Positions 23,801 through 31,067 of a DNA stretch of 49,576 nt are shown here, in pieces (the stretch's first letter is position 1; each line of letters opens with the position of its first letter). This DNA is from Chitinivibrio alkaliphilus ACht1 (GTDB lineage: Bacteria; Fibrobacterota; Chitinivibrionia; Chitinivibrionales; Chitinivibrionaceae): the NCBI RefSeq assembly GCF_000474745.1, contig NZ_ASJR01000016.1, positions 1 to 49,576 of the forward strand. Direction: 5' to 3'. Both the position numbers and the translations under genes were made by a program. The notes beneath the pieces were generated by a model. That model was not told the origin of the DNA, made no database searches, and was given only the letters and a program-made list of their open reading frames with translations.

Positions 23801-25552
23801 GCCGATCAGGATGCCGTTGTTTCCTTATTACAACAGCGACAAAGAGAACTCCAGCAGATACGGGAGGCACGACGGGAGAAATATGGCGAGGAAAAAAATG
23901 CCCTGGAATATCTTGCCGGACTGGAGGAGGAGATTCCCCGGGTGGCCTATGCTCTGCAGGAGAGCTCTGCCATAGAGATGGAACGCATGCTCAATGCCCT
24001 TTCCGGTGGATTTTCCCCGCCATCAACGGGCGGGGATGCCGTGCATAATCCTCGGGCAGTCCCCACGGGACGAAATCTCTATGGTATTGACGCAGAAACA
24101 ACACCGGGGCTGGCAGCATGGAATGCTGGTACTGCCTTGGCAGATCAATTAATTGCTGCGGAAAAATCCCGTACGGGAGGATATCCACGAAAGGCGGCCT
24201 TTACCCTCTGGGGCGGAGAATTTGTCCGTGACCGTGGAATTACCATTGCGCAGATACTTTCCCTTCTCGGGGTTGAACCGGTTCGTTCGTCCACGGGACG
24301 TGTGACGGATGTGCGGCTTATTTCCTCGGAGGAGTTGGGACGCCCCCGTATTGACGTGGTGGTACAAACCTCCGGGCAGTTTCGCGATATTGCCGCATCG
24401 CGCCTGTTTCTCATAGATCAGGCGGTCCAGCTTGCTGCTGCGGCAGAGGATGATGTGTACCCCAATTATGTTCGAAAGGCAACTGTGGAGGCAGAGCGTG
24501 CCCTTATGGAAGAGGGATACTCCCCACGAAAGGCCCGTGAGTTTTCAACAGCTCGTATTTTCGGCGGGGTGAATGGGAATTACGGGACCGGTATTCAGGG
24601 GCTTGTGGAGTCGGGCGACCGCTGGGACAGCGATACGGTTATCGCCGATCAATATTTGCAGAATATGGGTGCCGTATATACGCAGAATAATTGGGGCGAG
24701 TTTCATACGGGCCTTTTTTCAGCAGCCCTGACACATACGGATGTGTTGGTACAGAGTCGTTCCTCCAATACCACGGGCCCCCTTTCCCTCGATCATAACT
24801 ATGAATTTATGGGTGGCTTAAATACGGCTATCACCCGGGTAACTGGTGAAGAAGCACAGGGGTATTTTACGGATGTTCGCAACCCCAACCGCCATAGAAT
24901 GGTTGATGCAAAGGAGGCCATATGGACCGAGGCACGATCCACCATTCTCAATCCCAATTATATCACCCCTCTTTTGGAAGGGGGCGCGTCGTCGGCAGAG
25001 GTCTTTGCTGAAACCGTGCGAAACACCTTTGGCTGGAATGCCACAAAGGCGTCGGTGATTGATGAGGAGCTGTGGGAGGAGTATTACGAAACTCTCATTG
25101 AAGATCACCATGACCTGGGTATCCGTGATTTCTTCGAAGAGGTAAACCCCTATGCTTTGCAGGAGGTGACTGCGGTTATGCTGGAAACGGTGCGAAAAGA
25201 GATGTGGGATGCCGATTCAGCGGTCATCCAGGAGCTTGCCGACATCCATGTGTCCCTTGTGGCAGAGCATGATGCCGGATGCAGTGGGTTTGTCTGTGAT
25301 AACCCCTTGTTACAGGAGATGATTTCTGAGACGGTTTCACAGGAAAAGCGTACCTCCTATGCAGAGAATATTGCCGCCGTCAGAAATCCCCGGGGAGAGT
25401 CCCTGTCTGCCGATAATTCTGTACGTCTTGAGAAGGAGACCCTTACAGATACCCTCCAGCGCATTGTGCAGGATAATCGCCCGGTAATTATGGGGATTGG
25501 CGTAATTCTTCTCATGTTGATTGTTCCCTGTATCGTACAACGACGTATGTAG
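20870..25552 (+). CDS. hmuS: HmuS/CobN-like membrane-anchored chelatase
   Basis: A very large protein (1560 residues) related to the CobN subunit of cobaltochelatase and the H subunit of magnesium chelatase. In anaerobic heme operons the homologue HmuS removes iron from heme. It has an N-terminal anchor helix (about 4-22) and a C-terminal helix (about 1538-1555), so the body lies outside the cytoplasm or at the membrane. CobN signatures are FGTHGSLEFTPWKQAPLSS (about 539-557), GVNGNYGTGIQGLVESGDRW and LDHNYEFMGGLNTAI. A long helical insert (about 900-1060) with Gln/Glu/Arg-rich coiled-coil character makes it longer than typical CobN. No CobS/CobT or ChlI/ChlD ATPase is present, arguing against cobalt or magnesium insertion. 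The ATG at 20870 follows AGGATTGAGG. Confidence 0.87.
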   Translation: MKKGVFIGIALLIALAGYGVWEYHLRPTRILFVNFRDWQVASHVDAGDNFFLRIDRIDTDEISLATLRKYDVVYLFGMGLRLSEEQRDAVIEAGRRGVSIFTYASNTQEDDMSTVDPLSAETMQAYMANQSTENMAALLRYSRAYLHGRSFGVGDVPELVVLPGEYFSHPDLDKVYEEYAAYELAYAELPQYHPEGKKVLMMTSNIGMEDESGSLPYRAVLRALEAQGMRVYALSGMRNRLAYAQKVQPDALVLFAHGRFAMGQPHESEKLLEELNVPLFAPLLVREKKEEWIRSQQGMSGGLMGQSIAAPEIDGAIAPFAVGALSENEQGFQVFVPIQERVDRFARTVHNYVSLQDTPVEEKRLAVVYFKGPGQNAMVAGGLEVAPSLLHFLRSLKEAGYTTGPLPETVEEFARIVNTKGIRPGPYAEGTIAQLQEMDIPRIHVDSLTAWMGTALPEELRASVEERYGPPPGDYLIREDSLLTLPAISFGNIVLLPQLMPALGDDDFSLIHGAEVAPPYPYIATYLWARKGHRADALVHFGTHGSLEFTPWKQAPLSSYDWPDILMGELPHYYYYTINNIGEAIIAKRRTYAGIVSHLTPPFRRAELYGGFQDLHRMVHDYELVEDAGHESALSDELEGMILSLVEELGLHRDLSFPDDFISVMDADDIIDEVHRYLHEVEAEVITEGLYTLGKPYTQEQVERTVVEMFGENLAHGKFRHARAIGQITEDLREDLHWFEENFLDAARDDVTSFFAGKEFTLLSSHERRRLAYLQEVIPSDASEPADLMADMIAMGTQTESDERCDLSPEELSRILTSLLADKTHRSIVHSLEDSERYERLRSMISPENLQRARRMSRVIPPMADAVAFMETPEGLSLMRYMDSPKRRQNVLALVSDSARDAEVEQYRLKQNKKRVQRLNRAEELFLSLVRQEYSPQMWKDSSLSALENSDTLLAIFISLDTLSGAEVYLSSSLQMLADQDAVVSLLQQRQRELQQIREARREKYGEEKNALEYLAGLEEEIPRVAYALQESSAIEMERMLNALSGGFSPPSTGGDAVHNPRAVPTGRNLYGIDAETTPGLAAWNAGTALADQLIAAEKSRTGGYPRKAAFTLWGGEFVRDRGITIAQILSLLGVEPVRSSTGRVTDVRLISSEELGRPRIDVVVQTSGQFRDIAASRLFLIDQAVQLAAAAEDDVYPNYVRKATVEAERALMEEGYSPRKAREFSTARIFGGVNGNYGTGIQGLVESGDRWDSDTVIADQYLQNMGAVYTQNNWGEFHTGLFSAALTHTDVLVQSRSSNTTGPLSLDHNYEFMGGLNTAITRVTGEEAQGYFTDVRNPNRHRMVDAKEAIWTEARSTILNPNYITPLLEGGASSAEVFAETVRNTFGWNATKASVIDEELWEEYYETLIEDHHDLGIRDFFEEVNPYALQEVTAVMLETVRKEMWDADSAVIQELADIHVSLVAEHDAGCSGFVCDNPLLQEMISETVSQEKRTSYAENIAAVRNPRGESLSADNSVRLEKETLTDTLQRIVQDNRPVIMGIGVILLMLIVPCIVQRRM

Positions 25553-25561
25553 CGGGGCAAG

Positions 25562-25585
25562 GCGTACGAGGGGCTTCTCGTACGC
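25562..25585 (+). terminator. Hairpin after the heme operon
   Basis: A perfect 9-bp stem GCGTACGAG/CTCGTACGC with a 6-base loop begins 10 bases after the chelatase stop. No long T-run follows, so termination may be imperfect or the hairpin may mainly protect the mRNA end. The stretch 25586-25731 beyond it shows no gene on either strand. Confidence 0.6.
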
Positions 25586-25731
25586 ATCTTCTGGGAGTCT
25601 CTGAGAAAGACGAATATATTCGATGTCTCATCGAGGCTCCACTGAACGTGAGAACCTCACTCATGAAAGGCAGGCATGGGAGCTCTATCTATGGGGCAAA
25701 ATTTATTCGTATCTTGAAAAATTCTCTTCTC

Positions 25732-26223
25732 TTACTCAGCAAAGAGAAATATATCCTCCTGGGCATACTCCATTGCTCGGCGAAATGACCGATGGGGCTT
25801 CGCTTGAAAGATAGTGGTATCTTGAAGCTTTATATGAAGAACGGCTGAATCGGAGAAGACAAGCTCCTGAAAATCCCTGTTTGAGATATGCGAGGTATAG
25901 CGATAGGTTTTGTCTGAATGTCGTTGGTAGAGGGGAGAGATATCATGAAGATGCAGGGTGTCACCATTGTAGGAGAAGAATACTTGAGAGAGTGGGGCAG
26001 AAAGACGCTAGGAAGGGGAGAGGGTAAAGTTGCACCGTGTCTTTGTTGTGTCGTGTTGTATGTAGGTGAAATCTATCCGTACGTCCATGGTACGGGAGGT
26101 GAGTCTGCTGGGGCGAATAAAATATTGATGGGTATTGTTGCTACGGAAAAACGTTTCGATATATGTTCGCGAGGTACAGGATATGCAGAAAATACAGAGG
26201 CTTACTATGCAGAGGTATTTCAT
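25732..26223 (-). pseudogene. Lipoprotein gene interrupted by an in-frame TAG
   Basis: The minus strand encodes a 71-residue lipoprotein start (MKYLCIVSLCIFCISC lipobox, then YFIRPSRLTSRTMDVRIDF) that stops at a TAG at 26008-26010. The same frame continues open for 91 more codons to a TAA at 25732-25734, with convincing protein character (QVFFSYNGDTLHLHDISPLY, then RSFRRAMEYAQEDIFLFAE). Without the TAG it would be a 163-residue lipoprotein of unknown function. GGAG lies 9 bases before the ATG. Explanations are a point mutation that has inactivated the gene, a base-call error, or suppression. The plus-strand frame across the same region (25918-26358) lacks a credible start and looks like antisense. 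Confidence 0.55.
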
Positions 26224-26246
26224 GAAAGCGTTCTCCGAATAAATTA

Positions 26247-26270
26247 CGGGAACGGAACACTCCGTTCCCG
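26247..26270 (-). terminator. Terminator hairpin after the TRL-like lipoprotein gene
   Basis: A perfect 10-bp stem (CGGGAACGGA/TCCGTTCCCG) with a 4-base loop, followed on the minus strand by TAATTTATT. It lies 22 bases after the stop of the TRL-like gene and just before the interrupted lipoprotein gene. Confidence 0.7.
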
Positions 26271-26292
26271 CAGAAATGTATGGTGTGGCATC

Positions 26293-26577
26293 TTACTCAC
26301 CGGTAACAATGGTAGTATATCGCCGAACGAAATTAAGAAACAAGAGTTCATATTTTGAATCAACCGTAGAAATCTCTGAGATTCCGCCGTTTTTGGCAGC
26401 GGTTTTAATGCTTGCATCACCGCCATCAAAGAAAAACCCAAGGACTTGTACGGTTTCGGCTTCACCAACCTTTGATCCAACGGGGTTGCTCGTGGCGTTT
26501 ACGGGTGCTGTGGCAGAACACCCCACAAGGGTAATGACCAGTGCTGTTGCTCCCACGATACTGAGTAATTTCTTCAT
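26293..26577 (-). CDS. TRL-like family lipoprotein
   Basis: A 94-residue lipoprotein with signal peptide MKKLLSIVGATALVITLVGC and lipobox LVGC. The mature part (ATSNPVGSKVGEAETVQVLGF, then GDASIKTAAKNGGISEISTVD) matches the TRL-like family, small secreted proteins of unknown function in which a conserved 'AA..GGI..I..VD' stretch recurs. The chosen ATG has AAGGAGAAG directly upstream; the frame extends nine codons further but those lie before the ribosome site. It is monocistronic, ending in a strong hairpin. Confidence 0.75.
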   Translation of the reverse strand: MKKLLSIVGATALVITLVGCSATAPVNATSNPVGSKVGEAETVQVLGFFFDGGDASIKTAAKNGGISEISTVDSKYELLFLNFVRRYTTIVTGE

Positions 26578-26646
26578 ATTCTTCTCCTTGATTATACTAT
26601 ACAATCCTTACTATATTGATAAGCTATATGATTGAGCCCTGCAGAT

Positions 26647-26760
26647 TCAACCATTTTTTTTAATTTTGTGAAAAGTGAGTTCCTGTTCAGCCTGGAAATC
26701 TTCGTCGAAAGATGAGGTAATAAATGTACGATGAGCCTCTACATGAAAGTATGGCCTCAT
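26647..26760 (-). CDS. Possible 37-residue small protein
   Basis: A short minus-strand frame (MRPYFHVEAHRTFITSSFDE and so on, ending HKIKKNG) with balanced, protein-like composition lies in the roughly 250-base gap between the TRL-like gene and the barrel-TPR gene. The ribosome site is weak (TGTGAG directly before the ATG), and there is a stop codon shortly upstream. It may be a real small protein, a remnant of a longer gene, or chance. Confidence 0.25.
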   Translation of the reverse strand: MRPYFHVEAHRTFITSSFDEDFQAEQELTFHKIKKNG

Positions 26761-26827
26761 CTCACAACAAGCCGATTATTTTGTAACTAATTGTTCTCGT
26801 AGCTCCTCGAGGGGAGAGGTTGGAGTA

Positions 26828-26860
26828 TACAAAAAGAGCTGCCCCGAAAGAGCAGCTCTT
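26828..26860 (-). terminator. Rho-independent terminator of the beta-helix/barrel operon
   Basis: A 9-bp stem (AAGAGCTGC/GCAGCTCTT) with a 9-base loop runs straight into CTTTTTGTAT on the minus strand. It lies 27 bases after the stop of the barrel-TPR gene. Confidence 0.8.
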
Positions 26861-26886
26861 GTATAGTTTCTCCTCAGAGGAGTCGC

Positions 26887-29229
26887 TTATTCCATTTGCT
26901 CAAGCATTTCAAGCTGACGGAGAAGTTCCTCTTCCTCTGACTCAAGATCTTGCAGTTCACGCATCGCATCGTCATCCTCTGAAACGGTGCTTTGCTCGGA
27001 GGCACGTCCCAAGGTGTAGTTGACAAGCTGTTCGATGCTTCGACGATCTTGGGCAAAGAACCGATCGCGTTCAAGTTCATCTAAGGCCCGATGATACGCG
27101 CGAACAGTTTCTTCAATACTTTCGCGCACTTGATTTAAGCTATCTTTTTGTGTTTCCACATACGAGCTATAGGTTGTTTGCGCGAGGCGGTTTGCCGAAT
27201 TTGCCAGATCAAAATATTCTGTTCTGCTTTCATAATACGCTTCTTCCTTATCGGCAAGGTCCTCCTCTGTTGGAGGTGTAAAGTCCTCAAGGGCGCGACT
27301 CATGGGCGTCAATACCTGTACCGCATCATCCCAATCATCATTCATCATGTGATAGTAGGCCAGAATAACCGACGCTTCAGCACGAAGAACAGGATTATCA
27401 GTTGCTTCAATCAGGTCGCGAGAGTAGTTACGGCAGTCACGCCAGTTCTGTACCTTAAAAGCTGACCATGCTTTACCCACCAAAGCATCAAGATAATACT
27501 GGCTATCGTCATCCACTTCCCGCAGAGAGGCAATGGCTTGAGGATATTGCCCATTATTAAAATAGTAGTATCCTAAGAGGGCGTAAGAACGATTTTTGAT
27601 TTCCCGTTGTAAATCAACTTGTCGCTCTTCTAAATAGGTTTCTGCCTCTACACTGAGAGGAGCTTGAATGACATTATCCAAGTGAAGTTTCACCGCATCA
27701 AAATCACCATTTCGAGCCTCTGCAGTAGCAAGAGAATGCTGAGCGAATATGTAGTATTCATGCTCGCGGGGTACTTGGGAGAAATGGGTTATTGCACGGT
27801 TTGTATTGCCTTGAGCAAGCTCTTGTTCGCCCATGTAGTAGTAGGCTTGATTGCTGATAGAGTCTGCAACTACAGAGCGAGTGAGTTCTGAGAACTGGCT
27901 ACTTACTTCTTGGGTCAGTCCTTCACGATAGTTTAAACGAAGCAGCCCCATCCGTGCAATGTCGACCGTGCTTTGCGAAGCAGGGAACTCTGTAAGCACC
28001 TTGTTATAGTTTTCCATGGCAAGCTCACGCATCTCCATTTCCTCTTGACTGCGGGCAATGTAGTAGGTGGCAAGGTGATTTCGAGGAAACTCGGGATATT
28101 CCACAGTGATTCGTCCGAAAAGAAACATGGCGTCCCAAAATTCACCTGCGGAGTAGTGACGCATGGCACGTCGCCACAAATCACCCACATTAATCATATG
28201 GCGCTCAGCCATGCGACGTGCCCATTTTTGCTCACGGTGGAGTCCAATTTCACTGCGGAGATACACACTGTGGGCAAAGGCATTATCGTCTTCATACATG
28301 CTTATGTACTGATAGTTGGCCTGGAAATCTCTTCCGCCAAAAACCGTTGGTACATTGAGCCCCCCGGCAAGACCGATATAATTATTCCCCACAAGGCCAT
28401 AGACGTTTACCATCTGCATCATCCAGAACCCAATTCGACTGTTGAAATCAAACTCAATGGAACCGTCGCCGGGAACCAGTTGTGCCTGTCCATCCACAAC
28501 CTCTACATCAAAGTACTCGTCAAGGCTGGTAAAGTCTTTAAAGTCAAGATCAATTCCGGCATCAATTCTGCCATCCCACATTTTCCCCATCCAAGAGAGT
28601 TTCGCATTAATTGACTGCTGCTGAAGCTCTTCAAATTCAAAGTCTGGTGAGAGGGCATTCTGAAAACTTAACCCAATAATATGTTCGCCGAGAACGGGAT
28701 TGTTCATTAAACGGTAGGAGGCACCAACATCAAGGGCAATACCCTGTATGGGGTCGCCGAAGTTTGGAATTTGATAGTAGATGAGGTTGGCACCAACGCT
28801 TAATCGGTTCCATGGGTTAATGGCATAGGATGCCATGAAATGGGTGTGGTTATCTTGCCACGAATCTCCCGTGGGGGAGAAGGTATTTGTACCGGGATCC
28901 CAGAGATACCCTTCAATTTCTTCAGAGGAGTTTACCCCGAGAACTGAGAGCCCAACTGACTGGTATAACCCAATGGGATAGGTAATCCCCGCTTCATAGA
29001 GGGTAAAGGTTCCTCCGAGACTTGGAGAAAACACCCCCCGTACAGAGGCGTAGTTTTCTTCGGTCATAAAGGCAGGGTTTGTCGCCGGAGAGTGTCGTGA
29101 AAAGAGGTCACGCCACCGTTGGGTAATGTAGTATTCGCCGGGCAACCCGTCAGCATACACTTGAACTGCCATGACGGCGGTAATAAGGACAATCGCATAT
29201 ATCTGTCTGCTTAATCTCGTGAAGTTCAT
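26887..29229 (-). CDS. PorV-like outer-membrane barrel fused to TPR domain
   Basis: A 780-residue protein. A signal peptide (to about residue 27, VQVYADG) is followed by a beta-barrel of about 300 residues. It opens with SPATNPAFMTEENYASVRGVFSPSLGGT, as in PorV/PorQ/UPF0164 proteins, and continues with alternating strands such as WNRLSVGANLIYYQIPNFGDP and GNNYIGLAGGLNVPTVFGG. From about 345 to 620 it is helical with TPR-like repeats (YYIARSQEEMEMRELAMENYNKV, YYYMGEQELAQGNTNRAITH, YYYFNNGQYPQAIASL), and it ends in a Glu-rich coiled coil. It is the last gene of an operon with two beta-helix proteins, 18 bases after the second. A barrel fused to TPRs suggests a surface assembly or secretion platform; function is unknown. 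Confidence 0.75.
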   Translation of the reverse strand: MNFTRLSRQIYAIVLITAVMAVQVYADGLPGEYYITQRWRDLFSRHSPATNPAFMTEENYASVRGVFSPSLGGTFTLYEAGITYPIGLYQSVGLSVLGVNSSEEIEGYLWDPGTNTFSPTGDSWQDNHTHFMASYAINPWNRLSVGANLIYYQIPNFGDPIQGIALDVGASYRLMNNPVLGEHIIGLSFQNALSPDFEFEELQQQSINAKLSWMGKMWDGRIDAGIDLDFKDFTSLDEYFDVEVVDGQAQLVPGDGSIEFDFNSRIGFWMMQMVNVYGLVGNNYIGLAGGLNVPTVFGGRDFQANYQYISMYEDDNAFAHSVYLRSEIGLHREQKWARRMAERHMINVGDLWRRAMRHYSAGEFWDAMFLFGRITVEYPEFPRNHLATYYIARSQEEMEMRELAMENYNKVLTEFPASQSTVDIARMGLLRLNYREGLTQEVSSQFSELTRSVVADSISNQAYYYMGEQELAQGNTNRAITHFSQVPREHEYYIFAQHSLATAEARNGDFDAVKLHLDNVIQAPLSVEAETYLEERQVDLQREIKNRSYALLGYYYFNNGQYPQAIASLREVDDDSQYYLDALVGKAWSAFKVQNWRDCRNYSRDLIEATDNPVLRAEASVILAYYHMMNDDWDDAVQVLTPMSRALEDFTPPTEEDLADKEEAYYESRTEYFDLANSANRLAQTTYSSYVETQKDSLNQVRESIEETVRAYHRALDELERDRFFAQDRRSIEQLVNYTLGRASEQSTVSEDDDAMRELQDLESEEEELLRQLEMLEQME

Positions 29230-29247
29230 TATATATCCTTCCCTTTC

Positions 29248-30054
29248 CTATTCAGTGTATCTGATTCCAATGACGTTGCCATCTCGTGATCGAATTGCGC
29301 AGCATCCCTGGGAGCGACGAAAGTCCATACCGACACGGGGAGAACGAAAATCTGGTCGAAATTGAAAATTCCCCGGAGGAAATTCATAAAATTGATTTAA
29401 GTTTTCCCAAAAATTATTCTCCGTGATAATCGAGGCGGCTGATTCGCTGCTCCATTGTGCTCCAAATTTCTGATTGTACGCAACAATGTTTTTCTTAAAT
29501 GTAACTTCTGATTGTCCACCGAGCCAGAGACCAAAACCGCCGTTATGGGCGATGGTATTATACTCAATTTCTCCCGTTGTTGACTTGGCATCCCAGGTTA
29601 CAATACCACTGCCGCGGTTAAAGGCAATGAGGTTGTCTTCCATTTGCGGAGCATACCGCACAGCCACCACGCCGGTCATCCAGTTCTGTATAATTTCACA
29701 ATTCTTTATTTTGGCCCGTTCAGATTTGCTGAATACACCGATAGTACCGTTTTTAATGACAAAGCCGTCGATAACACTCCCACGATTGAGCTCCACCACA
29801 GTACCGCGTCCACCGCCATCAATGATCGCTTCGTGTTTCACCTCCGCCTTCAAGACCACATCGGGCGGAACCAGTATCTGTTCTTCATAGATACCTCTTT
29901 TAACAAGCACCGTATCTCCCGGCTGTGCCTGCACAAAGGCAGAAAGTATTGATCTCATACCGGAAGAGGGCACAACGAGTACTTCACCATTACTGTCTGC
30001 CCCCATGAAAATGAGAAAAAAGAGGGCGGTCAAAAGGGTCTGCTTCAACTTCAT
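29248..30054 (-). CDS. Exported right-handed beta-helix protein (second copy)
   Basis: A 268-residue exported protein: signal peptide MKLKQTLLTALFFLIFMGADS, then strand pattern VLVVPSSGMRSILSAFVQAQPGDTVLVKRGIYEEQILVP typical of the entry of pectin-lyase-like folds. It continues with PbH1 repeats (VIDGFVIKNGTIGVFS, IKNCEIIQNWMTGVVA, GEIEYNTIAHNGGFGLWLGG, VTFKKNIVAYN). No catalytic residues of pectate lyases stand out. It is paralogous to the gene upstream (30076-30912), from which it is separated by 21 bases. I use the ATG at 30054, with TGGAG 10 bases before it. It may bind a polysaccharide or build surface structure; this is inference. Confidence 0.75.
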   Translation of the reverse strand: MKLKQTLLTALFFLIFMGADSNGEVLVVPSSGMRSILSAFVQAQPGDTVLVKRGIYEEQILVPPDVVLKAEVKHEAIIDGGGRGTVVELNRGSVIDGFVIKNGTIGVFSKSERAKIKNCEIIQNWMTGVVAVRYAPQMEDNLIAFNRGSGIVTWDAKSTTGEIEYNTIAHNGGFGLWLGGQSEVTFKKNIVAYNQKFGAQWSSESAASIITENNFWENLNQFYEFPPGNFQFRPDFRSPRVGMDFRRSQGCCAIRSRDGNVIGIRYTE

Positions 30055-30075
30055 ATGGAGCACTCCATGGGTTTA

Positions 30076-30912
30076 TTATTTATGATCATATATCCGTGAG
30101 CCTAAACGTCCCCTATCCGTAGCATCAAAGGAACTGCGTGACGAGCTTGGAAAATTGAAGTTACCGCTTCGGGCATCGATAAATTCAGGATCGTAGGAAA
30201 AATTATCTTCGGGAAGGGCCATGTTAAACTCTATGTTTCCGAAGTAATTGTTGTTTTCCTGTACCACGGTCACCTCCGGGCCCTGCACTTGCAAGGTGAG
30301 TCGTTTGTTGTAGGCAACAATATTGTTGCGGACATGAATTTCCGCTTCACCACCAAGGGAGATTCCGTGGTTTTCATTGTGAGCGATGGTATTGTGTTCT
30401 ATAGAGCCGTTATACGCTTTATCATCAACCCAAATCTGAATACCGGAGCCGCCATTTCGATATATTATGTTATCCCGTATTTCCGGTACGGCAATAATTG
30501 ATGATATACCGCTATTCCTGTTGCGTGATATGCGGCACTCCGCGATGGTATTATCAAGGCCACGACTGAAAACCCCAATGCGCCCGTTCTGTACCTGTAC
30601 GCCGCGGAGAGTTGCGTTGTTGGTAAGGGTAACCACATGCTCGGCTCCAACACCGTTGAGCACTGCGCCGTGCAGGTTCTGAGATACCACGGTCACTCCC
30701 GGAGGAATCGGGAATTCTCCATAGTAATTTCCATCTTCTAACACGATGGTTGTGCCAGATTGGGCCGATTGCAGGGCCTCGCGTAAGGCACTTCCCCGAG
30801 GGGAAACCACAATCTCTTCAGCGGGAACAGGTAGAGTCATTACTGTCTGCATAAGAAGTACCAAGGTGATCCTTTTTAAAAACTGTCTTCCCACATACAT
30901 ACGCTGTTTCAA
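30076..30912 (-). CDS. Exported right-handed beta-helix protein (first copy)
   Basis: A 278-residue exported protein with signal peptide ending about residue 31 (TVMTLPVPAEE). Beta-helix rungs follow the same order as in the downstream paralogue: SALREALQSAQSGTTIVLEDGNYYG, ATLRGVQVQNGRIGVFS, IAECRISRNRNSGISS, GSIEHNTIAHNENHGISLGG, IHVRNNIVAYN. The first codon is probably TTG at 30912, because CGGAG lies 9 bases upstream; an ATG four codons later has no ribosome site. It leads the three-gene operon. The gap to ddl (30913-31067) contains AT-rich sequence with a possible promoter (TTGCAA-N16-TTATCT on the minus strand) and no gene. Confidence 0.75.
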   Translation of the reverse strand: MKQRMYVGRQFLKRITLVLLMQTVMTLPVPAEEIVVSPRGSALREALQSAQSGTTIVLEDGNYYGEFPIPPGVTVVSQNLHGAVLNGVGAEHVVTLTNNATLRGVQVQNGRIGVFSRGLDNTIAECRISRNRNSGISSIIAVPEIRDNIIYRNGGSGIQIWVDDKAYNGSIEHNTIAHNENHGISLGGEAEIHVRNNIVAYNKRLTLQVQGPEVTVVQENNNYFGNIEFNMALPEDNFSYDPEFIDARSGNFNFPSSSRSSFDATDRGRLGSRIYDHK

Positions 30913-31067
30913 CAGGCAATTCTCCGTATTAAGTTATAAAGATAACACCAAATGTGCCGTTTTGCAAAAAAAAGACCGTTCTATGAAAATAATATGCCTT
31001 GGGAGAAACAAGTGGGCGATTCTCATATTTTCTGTCTTTTCTTTTGTCATAAATTCTTCCTGTGCTC

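Noticed and set aside
25918-26358. 146-codon plus-strand frame
   Set aside because: It runs antisense to a lipoprotein-like frame and a terminator, has no ribosome site and low-quality residue pattern.
26577-26596. TATAAT on the minus strand before the TRL-like gene
   Set aside because: The start site it predicts would fall on the ribosome site of the gene, so it cannot be the functional -10 box.
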